DNA from: Vicinamibacterales bacterium
GTDB lineage: Bacteria; Acidobacteriota; Vicinamibacteria; Vicinamibacterales; UBA2999
Length of the DNA stretch: 53,808 nucleotides
Reading direction: 5' to 3'
Assembly: GCA_030680175.1 (NCBI GenBank)
Contig: JAUXWO010000109.1
Coordinates: 1 to 53,808, forward strand
The notes under the pieces were generated by a model that made no database searches, was not told the DNA's origin, and saw nothing but the letters and a program-made list of their open reading frames with translations. Shown here piece by piece: positions 43,470 through 53,808 of this stretch (positions are counted from its first letter, which is position 1; each line of letters opens with the position of its first letter). The position numbers were made by a program, and so were the translations under genes.

Positions 43470-44257
43470 GGCGTGCCCGCGTCGATGTTCACGACGAGCC
43501 CATCATATGCCAGTTCCATCGATTCCGGCAGCGCGCGGCAGGTCGCCTCGTGGGGCAGATCGTGGCAAATGTGGGTGAAATACGTGCGCGCGGCGCCGAT
43601 GCGCGTGGCCGCTTCGACGGCCGCCTCCACGGTGAAGTGCGTCGGGTGCGGGCGATGACGCAGGGCGTCGAGGACCAGCAGATCGAGGCCCTCGAGCAGC
43701 GGCCACGCCTCGTCGGGAATGTAGTTGCAGTCGGTGAGGTACGCGAAGCGGCCGAACCGGAACCCGAGGATGGCACGCGGGCCGTGCATGAGCGGCACCG
43801 GCTGCACCGCCAGCGGCCCCACGCCGAACGCGCCATTGATGGCCGTCAAGCTCATCTGGGGGATGCCCCCGCCCTGCTCCGCTGAGGCGTCGAACACGTA
43901 GGCGAACATCCGCTGCAGGTCGGCGACGGTGGCCGCATCCGCCCACGCCGGAATCGTGCCGCCCTTCAGCATGTTGAAGCGCCGCACCTCGTCGAGGCCA
44001 AGCACGTGATCCGCGTGGCTGTGCGTGTAGAGGATCGCGTCGACGGCGGTGATGCCGAACGTCAGCGCCTGCTGGCGGAGGTCCGTCGAGGTATCCACGA
44101 GCACGGCGGGGCCGCCCTCGACCTGCAGATGAATCGACGGGCGCATCCGGCGATCGCGCGGATCATCCGAGCGGCAGACCGCGCACGTGCAGCCGATCAT
44201 GGGCACGCCGTGCGACGTCCCCGTACCGAGGAAGGTGACGCGGGCCTGCAGGCTCAA
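43460..44257 (-). CDS. PhnP-like MBL-fold metal-dependent hydrolase
   Basis: A 265-aa enzyme. Features: VTFLGTGTSHGVPMIGC with CTCAVCRSDDPRDRR (cysteines that bind a structural zinc in PhnP), AVLVDTSTDLRQQ, ILYTHSHADHVLGLDEVRR (HxHxDH) and FAYLTDCNYIP, DLLVLDALRHRPHPTHF. The fold suggests cyclic-phosphodiester or related hydrolysis; orthologues next to ribF have no firm function. It starts at TTG 44257, overlapping the DUF1844 stop as TTGA, and its 3' end overlaps ribF. Confidence 0.88.
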   Translation of the reverse strand: MSLQARVTFLGTGTSHGVPMIGCTCAVCRSDDPRDRRMRPSIHLQVEGGPAVLVDTSTDLRQQALTFGITAVDAILYTHSHADHVLGLDEVRRFNMLKGGTIPAWADAATVADLQRMFAYVFDASAEQGGGIPQMSLTAINGAFGVGPLAVQPVPLMHGPRAILGFRFGRFAYLTDCNYIPDEAWPLLEGLDLLVLDALRHRPHPTHFTVEAAVEAATRIGAARTYFTHICHDLPHEATCRALPESMELAYDGLVVNIDAGTPWK

Positions 44258-44601
44258 GGCTCGACGATGCGTCCCTTGGGCGCCGTGGCGGCGACATACC
44301 GCATGCGCAGCTCGTAGAGCACCTGATCGAGGAACTGCCGCTCCTCGGGGGTCAGGTTCCCGCGCGTCTTCTCCTCGAGCATGGCGAGCAGGCCGATCAC
44401 GTGTTGCGCGGCCGCAAGGTTCGGCGCGCGCGTCTCGGTGGCGCCGGGCTCCGGCACGTCGCCGAAATGGACGGCGGCGTTGCTGGCCAGCGTGTAGATG
44501 AAGGTGACGAAGTTGACGGAGGTTTCAGGTGTTGGCGTAGGCACGGCGGCACCGCTGATGACGAACCCTGGAATGGTAGCATAGCGCGCAGAGTCCCCCA
44601 C
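44254..44601 (-). CDS. DUF1844 family protein
   Basis: A protein of up to 115 aa. From SVNFVTFIYTLASNAAVHFG through AAQHVIGLLAMLEEKTRG to FLDQVLYELRMRYV it matches DUF1844, a short helical family of unknown function. The GTG at 44601 is only 2 bases from the divergent mazG ATG, so an internal GTG at 44544 is also possible. Neither has a clear ribosome site. First gene of the DUF1844-MBL-ribF operon. Confidence 0.85.
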   Translation of the reverse strand: MGDSARYATIPGFVISGAAVPTPTPETSVNFVTFIYTLASNAAVHFGDVPEPGATETRAPNLAAAQHVIGLLAMLEEKTRGNLTPEERQFLDQVLYELRMRYVAATAPKGRIVEP

Positions 44602-44603
44602 CC

Positions 44604-45440
44604 ATGCGCGATCCCGGCCCCGCCTTCGAACGCCTCGTCCAGATCATGCGCGCGCTGCGCGCGCCCGGCGGCTGCCCGTGGGACCGGGAGCAGACGCTCG
44701 CGTCGCTGCGGCCGTTCGTGCTCGAGGAAACCTACGAGCTGCTCGAGGCCATCGACCACGACGACATGGCGTCGCTCCGCGAGGAGCTTGGCGACTTCCT
44801 GTACGAGGCCGTGTTCCTCGCGCAGATCGCCGAGGAGGCCGGGCACTTCTCCATCAGCGACGCCGTCCACGGCATCGCCGACAAGCTCGTGCGCCGCCAC
44901 CCGCACGTCTTCACGCCCGACGGCACGCCGCTCGCCGATGCCGCCCCCCGCATCAGCACCGGCGAGGTGGTGCGCAAGTGGGAGGATCTCAAGGCGGACG
45001 AGCGCGGCGCGGCCGGCCGCCCGGATCGCACGATCCTCTCCGGCGTCCCCAGGGCGCTGCCGTCGCTGCTGCGCGCCTACGAGCTCAGCGCGCGCGCCGC
45101 GGCGGTGGGCTTCGACTGGGTCGAGCCGGCCCAGGTGCTCGACAAGATCGAGGAGGAACTCGCGGAGCTGCGGGAGGCAGTCGCCTTGCACGGCGCCGGC
45201 TCCGCGCGCGCCGAAGATGAACTCGGGGACGTCTTCTTCGCGATGGCGAATCTCGCCCGCAAGCTCGGCCAGGAACCGGAAGCCGCGCTGCGGATGGCGA
45301 ACGACAAGTTCCAGCGGCGATTCGACTGGATGGAACGCACCGCCCGCACCGAAGGCCTGGCGCTCAAGGACCTGACGCTGGACGCACTGGAAGCCCTCTG
45401 GGTCAGAGCCAAAGATGCCCTCGCCAGCGATCTCCCCTGA
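44604..45440 (+). CDS. mazG: Nucleoside triphosphate pyrophosphohydrolase MazG
   Basis: A 278-aa all-alpha NTP pyrophosphatase that removes pyrophosphate from (non-canonical) NTPs. Two MazG repeats: PGGCPWDREQTLASLRPF with EETYELLEAI and ELGDFLYEAVFLAQIAEE (ExxE...ExxD magnesium site), then RALPSLLRAYELSARAAAVG with ELAELREAV and DELGDVFFAMANLARKLG. C-terminus MERTARTEGLALKDLTL is standard. A GxxExxY-bearing repeat element begins 2 bases after the stop. Confidence 0.94.
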   Translation: MRDPGPAFERLVQIMRALRAPGGCPWDREQTLASLRPFVLEETYELLEAIDHDDMASLREELGDFLYEAVFLAQIAEEAGHFSISDAVHGIADKLVRRHPHVFTPDGTPLADAAPRISTGEVVRKWEDLKADERGAAGRPDRTILSGVPRALPSLLRAYELSARAAAVGFDWVEPAQVLDKIEEELAELREAVALHGAGSARAEDELGDVFFAMANLARKLGQEPEAALRMANDKFQRRFDWMERTARTEGLALKDLTLDALEALWVRAKDALASDLP

Positions 45441-45442
45441 TC

Positions 45443-46022
45443 ACGTACAAAACACGAAGGACACGAAGGCCACGAAGGCCACGAAGGCCATGGGTCACAA
45501 CACAACCCTGCGGATTCCATCCTTCATCCACCGTACGTTGAAGTCCATCAACAGGCCCACCCCGAGGCCCGTTGCCTTCAGGTACGACACCACCTGGCTG
45601 ACATGCACCGGCTGAAGACGATCGACCGCTTTCAGTTCGAGAAGCACGCACTGCTCGACGACGAGATCCAGCCGCGGGCCCTGAATCGGGTAGTCCTTGT
45701 ACGTGATCTTCAGGGGCTGCTCACACGCATAGCTCATGCCTCTTAGCTCCAGTTCGATCTGGAAGGCGCGTTGGTACACGCTCTCCAGATACCCGGGGCC
45801 GAAGTGCGTGTGTACCTCGATGGCACATCCGATGGCGGCCTGCACGATTCGCTCGGTCGCGGCGGGAAGTGTTGAGATGGTCCTATCAAGCACGGCGCCC
45901 TCCCTATTGAGCCTTCGTGGCCTTCCCGCCTCCGCTCGCCTCAATACCAGGCGAGCTTCGGCGAGGTCCCGCCGTAGCGGCCTCCGGCCGCGGAGGCGGA
46001 CGTGATCTTCGTGTTTGTACGT
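45443..46022. mobile_element. CACGAAGG-type element, copy 5 (580 bp), carrying a nuclease-like gene
   Basis: Left end ACGTACAAAACACGAAGG with four CACGAAGG-type units. The interior holds a complete GxxExxY gene on the minus strand. The right arm, from CTTCGTGGCCTTCCCG (about 45915) to TTCGTGTTTGTACGT, is shared with copies 3 and 6 and includes stems GCTCGCCT/AGGCGAGC and GCGGCC/GGCCGC. The other copies look like deletion derivatives without the gene. Its right arm also encodes the end of comEC. Confidence 0.85.
45495..45893 (-). CDS. GxxExxY protein (PD-(D/E)xK nuclease-like)
   Basis: A 132-aa protein starting at GTG 45893 behind GGGAGGG. The eponymous motif is G34-YL-E37-SV-Y40 in HFGPGYLESVYQRAF. 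Then ELELRGMSYACEQPL, and the nuclease-like core RLDLVV (Asp 76) and LLELKAV (Glu 86, Lys 88). It ends with VGLLMDFNV. The family is assigned to the PD-(D/E)xK superfamily and its activity is not established as far as I know. It lies wholly inside an inverted-repeat element whose gene-less relatives are scattered around, so it may act on that element. Confidence 0.88.
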   Translation of the reverse strand: MLDRTISTLPAATERIVQAAIGCAIEVHTHFGPGYLESVYQRAFQIELELRGMSYACEQPLKITYKDYPIQGPRLDLVVEQCVLLELKAVDRLQPVHVSQVVSYLKATGLGVGLLMDFNVRWMKDGIRRVVL

Positions 46023-48475
46023 GACCGCGCGCGCTGCGCGAACGTGGACACCTCCACCGTCTGACCGTCGGTGGTGATGTCGATCTGGCCGTGCAGGTCG
46101 GTGCGGTACACGGGGATGCGGCGATCCCGGTAGCGGGACAGGACCGCCGGGGCGGGGTGGCCGTAGTGATTCGTCCGGCCTACGCCGATGAAGGCGGCCG
46201 CGGGACGAAGATGGTCCAGCAGCGCGTCGCTGCTCGAGGTGTTGCTGCCGTGGTGCGGCACCTTGAGGACCACCAGCGGGGCGGGGTCGATCCACGGGAG
46301 CAGATCGCGCTCCACCTCGCGGCCGATGTCCCCGGTCAGGACGAAGGCCACGTCGCCGTGCCGGATCTCGAGCACCATCGAGTCGTCATTCCTCACCTGC
46401 TGCCGCTCCCAGTCCGGGAGCGGCGGATGGAGCACGCGCACCGCGACACCATCGATCGCGATCACGTCACCACGCTGAACCTGCCGCCACGGCGCCCCCG
46501 CGCGCACGGCCTCGGCGCCGAGGGCCATCGCCAGGGTGTCGCGCGGGACGGGCACGCCCTCCCACACCTCCCGCGCGCCGAAGTCGCGGAGGATGCGTGC
46601 GAGGCCGCCCGCATGGTCCGGATGGCCGTGGCTGATGGCGAGGTAGTCGAGCCGGCCGACGCCGCGCGCCCGCAGCGCCGGCCCGACGATGCGGTCGCCG
46701 ATGTCGAAGGCGTCGCCGGAGGCGAGGCCGCCGGCGTCCAGGAGCAGGCGCGTCCCGCGCGGGAACGTCACGAGCATGGCGTCCCCCTGCCCCACATCGA
46801 TCATCGTCACGTGCAGCCGGCCGTCGCCGGTGACACGCCAGAGTCCAGGTGGAAGGACGATGACGACGCCGAGGAGCAGGAGCGCTGGCGGCGCCAGGCG
46901 TCGCGCGGGCCACGGACGGCGCCGTGCGAGGCCGGGACGCCAGGACCACACCGAGACGGCCAGCGCCACGTAGTAGGCCGCGATCGTCCACGCGGCCGGC
47001 GCCGCGACGCGCCACGAGAGCCAGGGCCAGGCGTCCACGAGGCGCGCGCTGTCGAGCAGCCCCCGCGCGGCCCAGTCGGTGGCCAGCGCCGCGACATCCG
47101 CGGCGCCGCCCCAGACGAGGTCGAGCACGACGACCGCCATCGCGCCGAGTTGCACGGCCGTCATGCAGGGGATGGCGATGAAATTGAGTGCGAGGCCCGC
47201 GACGGTCACGCGCTCGAACACCGCGGCGCCGATGGGCGTGAGCGCCACCTCCGAGCAGACCGAGGCCAGCCACAGGCCCGCGGGCGCGGCCAGCCACCAC
47301 CGTGCCGGCCATCGCACCCACGCGGCGCCCAGGACGATCGCGGTCGTCGCGCCGAACGTGAGCCAGAAACCCACATCGAAGACGGTGAGCGGCGCGGCCA
47401 GCAGCAGCAGGATGGCCGTGAGCACGATGGCATTCACCGCGGCCGTGCGCTGATCGATGAGCCGCACCGCGAGGTAGATGACGGCCATCACGGTGGCGCG
47501 TGTCACCGACGGCCCGCCGCCGGTGAGGAAGGCGTAGCCGACGAGGCCCGCGATCGTCACCACCGTCGCGACCCGCCCACGCAAGCCGGCCAGCCCCAGG
47601 ACGCCGAAGGCGAGGGCGGCAAGGATCGCGATGTTGCCCCCGCTGATCGCGATGACGTGATACGTCCCGGCCTCCTGCAGGCGGCGCGAGGTCTCGACAT
47701 CGAGCCCCGCCCGGTCGCCAATCAGGATCGCCGCGGCCACGGCGCGTGTCAGCGGGGGATCGCTGCCCTGCCCGATGCGCATCAGCGCGCGGCGGCTGCG
47801 CGCCCGCACCAGGGCGGCGGCTTCGTCGAGCCAGTGGCCACGGGCGTGGACCGTGACGAGGTGCCCGCTCTTGACGCTCCCGACCAGCGTGATGCCGCGT
47901 CGCGCCAGCTGTCGCTCCTGATCCGGCACGCCGTCATTCCGGTAGGTCGTGGGACGCCGCAGCAGCGCGGGGACGCGCACGATGCGGCCCGCCGTCCACG
48001 CGTGCATCAGCGCCGGCGCCTCGGTGCCCGCGACGGTGAGGGCGACGCCGCCCGCCACCGGCTCCGGGCAGGTGCCGGGCCAGAGCCGGAGCGCCTCGAG
48101 CCGGAGCTGCACGCCTGAAGCGCCAGGTGACGCGTCGAAGACGAGCCGGCCCTCGAGCAGCATCGGCTCCGCCACGCGCCGCGGAGGCGTGCCGATCGCA
48201 AAGCCGCCGACGCGTGCCTCGAGCAGCGCCCGAATGGGGGGATGAAGCGCGCGCTGTGCCTGGTCCGCGCCGAGCAGCCAGCCGGCGGCCAGCGCGCCGG
48301 CCACGACCGCCGCGACGGTCGTCCGGGAATACCGCAGGTGGAAAGCGCCGGCGGCGGCCGCCCAGGCGGCGATCAGCAGGAGCCAGGCGGGAAGCGTGAC
48401 GCTCGCACCGGAGAGCGCCCCGGCCGCGAGGCCGGCCACCAGCGCCACGAGGACGGGAAGCAGGACGGTGCCCAT
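45941..48475 (-). CDS. comEC: DNA internalization competence protein ComEC/Rec2
   Basis: An 844-aa membrane protein that forms the inner-membrane channel for single-stranded DNA uptake in transformation. N-terminal membrane helices and a DUF4131-like OB region come first. The Competence domain follows, with HVIAISGGNIAILAAL and FLTGGGPSVTRATVMAVIY. The C-terminal MBL domain has MIDVGQGDAMLVTFPRG, AISHGHPDHAGGLAR (HxHxDH) and VLKVPHHGSNTSSSDALL. The last 26 residues (RTNTKITSASAAGGRYGGTS and on) and the stop are encoded by the right arm of the inverted-repeat element at 45443-46022, so the native C-terminus was replaced. Confidence 0.93.
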   Translation of the reverse strand: MGTVLLPVLVALVAGLAAGALSGASVTLPAWLLLIAAWAAAAGAFHLRYSRTTVAAVVAGALAAGWLLGADQAQRALHPPIRALLEARVGGFAIGTPPRRVAEPMLLEGRLVFDASPGASGVQLRLEALRLWPGTCPEPVAGGVALTVAGTEAPALMHAWTAGRIVRVPALLRRPTTYRNDGVPDQERQLARRGITLVGSVKSGHLVTVHARGHWLDEAAALVRARSRRALMRIGQGSDPPLTRAVAAAILIGDRAGLDVETSRRLQEAGTYHVIAISGGNIAILAALAFGVLGLAGLRGRVATVVTIAGLVGYAFLTGGGPSVTRATVMAVIYLAVRLIDQRTAAVNAIVLTAILLLLAAPLTVFDVGFWLTFGATTAIVLGAAWVRWPARWWLAAPAGLWLASVCSEVALTPIGAAVFERVTVAGLALNFIAIPCMTAVQLGAMAVVVLDLVWGGAADVAALATDWAARGLLDSARLVDAWPWLSWRVAAPAAWTIAAYYVALAVSVWSWRPGLARRRPWPARRLAPPALLLLGVVIVLPPGLWRVTGDGRLHVTMIDVGQGDAMLVTFPRGTRLLLDAGGLASGDAFDIGDRIVGPALRARGVGRLDYLAISHGHPDHAGGLARILRDFGAREVWEGVPVPRDTLAMALGAEAVRAGAPWRQVQRGDVIAIDGVAVRVLHPPLPDWERQQVRNDDSMVLEIRHGDVAFVLTGDIGREVERDLLPWIDPAPLVVLKVPHHGSNTSSSDALLDHLRPAAAFIGVGRTNHYGHPAPAVLSRYRDRRIPVYRTDLHGQIDITTDGQTVEVSTFAQRARSRTNTKITSASAAGGRYGGTSPKLAWY

Positions 48476-48599
48476 CCCCTGCCCAGGTGCAAGAGCCGGG
48501 ACGTGCGGATTGGCGTGGGGTCAGGCCGACTGGGGCTCAGCGGGTACGCAGTCTCCGCGTACCGCCGCAGCCTCACAGTGCTCAGGAACTGCGCTGATC

Positions 48600-48848
48600 C
48601 CGTACAAACACGAAGGTCACGAAGGCCACGAAGACACTCGATTGAACGATCCGGTAGCGGTCAGCGAGGAACATGTGCGCCATGGGCATCCTCGCGCCAA
48701 CGGTCCGGTGGCGGTTACCGGATCCGTAGCGAATCGTCCTTCGTGGCCTTCCCGCCTGCGCTCGCCTCAATACCAGGCGAGCTTCGGCGAGGTCACGCCG
48801 TAGCGGCCTCCGGCCGCGGAGGCGGACGTGACCTTCGTGTTTGTACGT
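48600..48848. mobile_element. CACGAAGG-type element, copy 6 (249 bp)
   Basis: Left arm CCGTACAAACACGAAGG; interior of about 100 bases bounded by the inverted pair GATCCGGTA/TACCGGATC; right arm shared with copies 3 and 5. It ends one base before the carB stop codon. It takes up most of the 374-base gap between comEC and carB; the remaining 48476-48599 shows no gene or clear signal. Confidence 0.85.
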
Positions 48849-48849
48849 C

Positions 48850-52125
<3,276 letters not shown>

Positions 52126-52133
52126 GAAACGGT

Positions 52134-52203
52134 AATTCGCTATTCGCTGTTCGCTATTCGCAGTTCGCAGTTCGCAGTTCGCTATTCGCTGTTCGCAACT
52201 CGC
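52134..52203. repeat. Heptamer array GCGAAYN (minus strand), 10 copies
   Basis: On the plus strand, ten 7-bp units such as TATTCGC, TGTTCGC and AGTTCGC, which on the minus strand read GCGAATA, GCGAACA, GCGAACT. This is the same unit family as 33955-34010. It ends 8 bases upstream of the carB ATG, where a ribosome site would be expected. Confidence 0.85.
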
Positions 52204-52212
52204 TATCGACAG

Positions 52213-52410
52213 GAGCACCCCGGGCACCTTGGGCACCCCGGGCACCTTGGGCACCCCGGGCACCCCGTGCACCTTGGGCACCCCGGGCACCTTGGGCACC
52301 TTGGGCACCTTGGGCACCCCGTGCACCTTGGGCACCTTGGGCACCCCGTGCACCTTGGGCACCCCGGGCACCCTGGGCACCCTGGGCACCCTGGGCACCC
52401 TGAGCACCTG
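52213..52410. repeat. 9-bp tandem array, 22 copies
   Basis: Twenty-two consecutive 9-bp units, mostly GGGCACCTT, GGGCACCCC or GGGCACCCT, with GTGCAC variants, exactly 198 bp, between carA and carB. The unit is a multiple of three, so frames stay open: minus strand Val-Pro-Lys/Gly, plus strand Gly-Thr-Leu/Pro and His-Leu-Gly. No spacer sequences, so not CRISPR. Copy number probably varies between strains. Confidence 0.9.
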
Positions 52411-52417
52411 TTACTTC

Positions 52418-53548
52418 TTACTTCTCCATCACCTCGAGAAACTGACGGAACAGGTAGTCGGCGTCGTGCGGGCCGGGCGAGGCTTCCGGGTGGTACTGCA
52501 CCGAGAAGACCGGCCGCGTCTTGTGCCGCAGGCCCTCGACCGTGCCGTCGTACAGATTCCGGTGCGTCACCTCCACGTCGTCCGGCAGCGAGTCCGGGTC
52601 CACGGCGAAGCCGTGGTTCTGCGACGTGATCTCGATCTCGCCCGTCGACAGCTGCTTCACCGGATGGTTCGCGCCGCGGTGGCCGAACTTCAGCTTGTAG
52701 GTCTTCGCGCCAAGGCCGAGCGCCAGCAACTGGTGGCCGAGGCAGATGCCGAAGACGGGCGTGTCGCTCGCGACGAGCGTGCGGACGTTGTCAATCGCGT
52801 AGCCGACGGCCGCGGGGTCGCCGGGGCCGTTGCTCAGGAAGACCCCGTCGGGCTTCCAGTCGAGCAGCGTCGACGCGGGCGTCGACGCCGGGAACACGCG
52901 GACCTCGCAGCCGTGCGCCGTCAGCCGGCGCAGGATGTTCAGCTTCATCCCGAAGTCGTAGGCCGCCACGCGCAGCGGGCGCGACGCCCGGCGCTCCGGC
53001 GCCGGCGCGAACGAGGCTTCCGCCACCGTGTCGCCCAGGGACAGGACGAAGTCAAACGGCTCGGCGCAGGTCACGTCCTTGACGAGATCCGCCCCCTCCA
53101 TCATCGGCAGCCGCCGCGCCTTCTCGACGAGGCTCGCCGGATCCACCGCCCCGGTGGCGATGATGCCGCGCATCACGCCCGCCGACCGCAGGATGCGCGT
53201 CAGCGCCCGCGTATCGATCTCGGCGATGGCGACGATCTGGTGCTGCACGAGGTAGTCGCGCAGGGTGCCCTGCGCGCGCCAGTTGCTCGCGATGGGCGAC
53301 TGCTCGCGCATGACGAATCCGGCCACCTGGGGCGCCCCCGACTCGACATCCGCCGCGGCCACGCCGTAGTTGCCGATCTGCGAGGCCGTCATCGTGACGA
53401 TCTGCCCCGCATACGACGGATCGGTGAGCACCTCCTGATAGCCGGTCATGCTCGTGTTGAACACGACCTCGCCGCCGGTCTCCCCCTGCGCGCCCGCGGC
53501 GCTCCCCTGAAACCACGTGCCGTCTTCCAGCGCCAGAACCGCGTTCAT
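52418..53548 (-). CDS. carA: Carbamoyl-phosphate synthase small (glutaminase) subunit
   Basis: A 376-aa subunit that hydrolyses glutamine and channels ammonia to CarB. N-terminal CPSase_sm domain: [49 protein letters not shown]-terminal class I glutamine amidotransferase: [27 protein letters not shown] (nucleophile Cys), SQNHGFAVD and [15 protein letters not shown] (His/Glu). The ATG at 53548 overlaps the stop of the upstream PEGA gene (ATGA). carB follows after 292 bases of tandem repeats. Confidence 0.97.
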   Translation of the reverse strand: MNAVLALEDGTWFQGSAAGAQGETGGEVVFNTSMTGYQEVLTDPSYAGQIVTMTASQIGNYGVAAADVESGAPQVAGFVMREQSPIASNWRAQGTLRDYLVQHQIVAIAEIDTRALTRILRSAGVMRGIIATGAVDPASLVEKARRLPMMEGADLVKDVTCAEPFDFVLSLGDTVAEASFAPAPERRASRPLRVAAYDFGMKLNILRRLTAHGCEVRVFPASTPASTLLDWKPDGVFLSNGPGDPAAVGYAIDNVRTLVASDTPVFGICLGHQLLALGLGAKTYKLKFGHRGANHPVKQLSTGEIEITSQNHGFAVDPDSLPDDVEVTHRNLYDGTVEGLRHKTRPVFSVQYHPEASPGPHDADYLFRQFLEVMEK

Positions 53549-53808
53549 TCCTCGAACCTTCCTCCGACAAGCGACGCGGCCACCCGCGCCCGTTCCCCAG
53601 CGACGACGCGGACCGTGGTGGTCCAGGTCTGATAGCCCTCGCGCGCGATCGACACGCGGTAGCTGCCCGGCGCGAGTCCGGGGAGCGTCAGCGGCGTCGT
53701 GCCCGCCTCGCGGTCATCGATGCGAACCCTGGCGCCCGCCGGGCGCGACTCCACGAGCAAGCTGCCCTCGGCGGCGGCGGCGGGCCGCGTGGCGGCCGGC
53801 GCGGCCGG
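53545..53808 (-). CDS. PEGA domain protein (C-terminal part, runs off the window)
   Basis: The last 87 codons of a gene that continues beyond 53808. The end is a PEGA domain: [38 protein letters not shown] and [12 protein letters not shown], a beta-rich module common in surface or kinase-linked proteins. Before it is an Ala/Pro-rich linker ([15 protein letters not shown]). In Acidobacteria such tails often follow a serine/threonine kinase or other envelope domain, but that part is outside the window. The stop overlaps the carA start, implying one operon. Confidence 0.75.
   Translation of the reverse strand, partial: PAAPAATRPAAAAEGSLLVESRPAGARVRIDDREAGTTPLTLPGLAPGSYRVSIAREGYQTWTTTVRVVAGERARVAASLVGGRFEE

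Noticed and set aside
52213-52410. CRISPR array, or a His/Gly- or Val/Pro-repeat protein
   Set aside because: Units are directly contiguous 9-mers with no spacers. Open frames follow from the unit being a multiple of three.

Overview
The window is high-GC bacterial chromosome (about 70% by eye) with long genes on both strands and short intergenic gaps. I infer Acidobacteriota, probably the Vicinamibacteria lineage. The basis is the duplicated-permease (ADOP-type) ABC protein, the Oar-like TonB-dependent receptor with an N-terminal carboxypeptidase-regulatory-like domain, the LVIVD-repeat protein, and many secreted or Tat-exported hydrolases. This is inferred from family content, not from a marker gene.

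Layout. 0-7 kb: an ADOP permease, an outer-membrane barrel, a secreted protein of unknown function, a Tat-exported dienelactone-hydrolase-like protein and a TPR/gluzincin protein. 7-20.5 kb: a run of exported hydrolases (LVIVD protein, M20 peptidase, N-acyl-D-amino-acid deacylase-like lipoprotein, two serine beta-lactamase-fold hydrolases, S9 peptidase, CapA-like protein, M19 dipeptidase, RidA-like protein) that looks like a peptide or D-amino-acid scavenging district. 20.5-26.6 kb: a GT39/TPR membrane protein, a large TonB-dependent receptor and a small membrane protein. 26.6-30.1 kb: a MepK/YcbK-like M15 peptidase convergent with an LdtD/YcbB-like L,D-transpeptidase, then a DUF2914 protein. 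30-34 kb: NmrA-like reductase, Tat-exported MBL hydrolase, NeuB-like synthase, DUF3309 peptide. 38.2-53.8 kb: core genes, namely tRNA-Cys and tRNA-Gly, yraN, a class III aminotransferase, a DUF1844-MBL-ribF-orf-cysS operon, mazG, comEC, and carA/carB followed by a PEGA protein running off the window.

The accessory part is a 4.2-kb island between 34.0 and 38.27 kb, bounded by perfect 54-bp direct repeats. The right repeat lies in an intact tRNA-Cys gene and the left is a copy of that tRNA's 3' part. Inside are a consensus sigma-70 promoter with a long structured leader, a small zinc-ribbon-like protein, a secreted protein, a tyrosine-recombinase remnant cut by a dead IS3-family element, and a protein joining a TIR domain to a PcrA/UvrD-type Tudor-like C-terminal domain. 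The last is a strong candidate for an undescribed defence effector.

Repeats are the other notable content. (1) Six copies of an inverted-repeat element built from 9-bp CACGAAGGN units lie at gene 3' ends; the longest (580 bp) carries a GxxExxY/PD-(D/E)xK nuclease gene, and one copy supplies the last 26 codons and the stop of comEC. (2) Three copies of a roughly 108-bp element have TA/CTAG ends and a covarying central hairpin, like an IS630-type MITE; two supply the TAG stop of a host gene. (3) Heptanucleotide arrays occur at five loci, four of them directly upstream of start codons. (4) A 22-copy 9-bp array lies between carA and carB.
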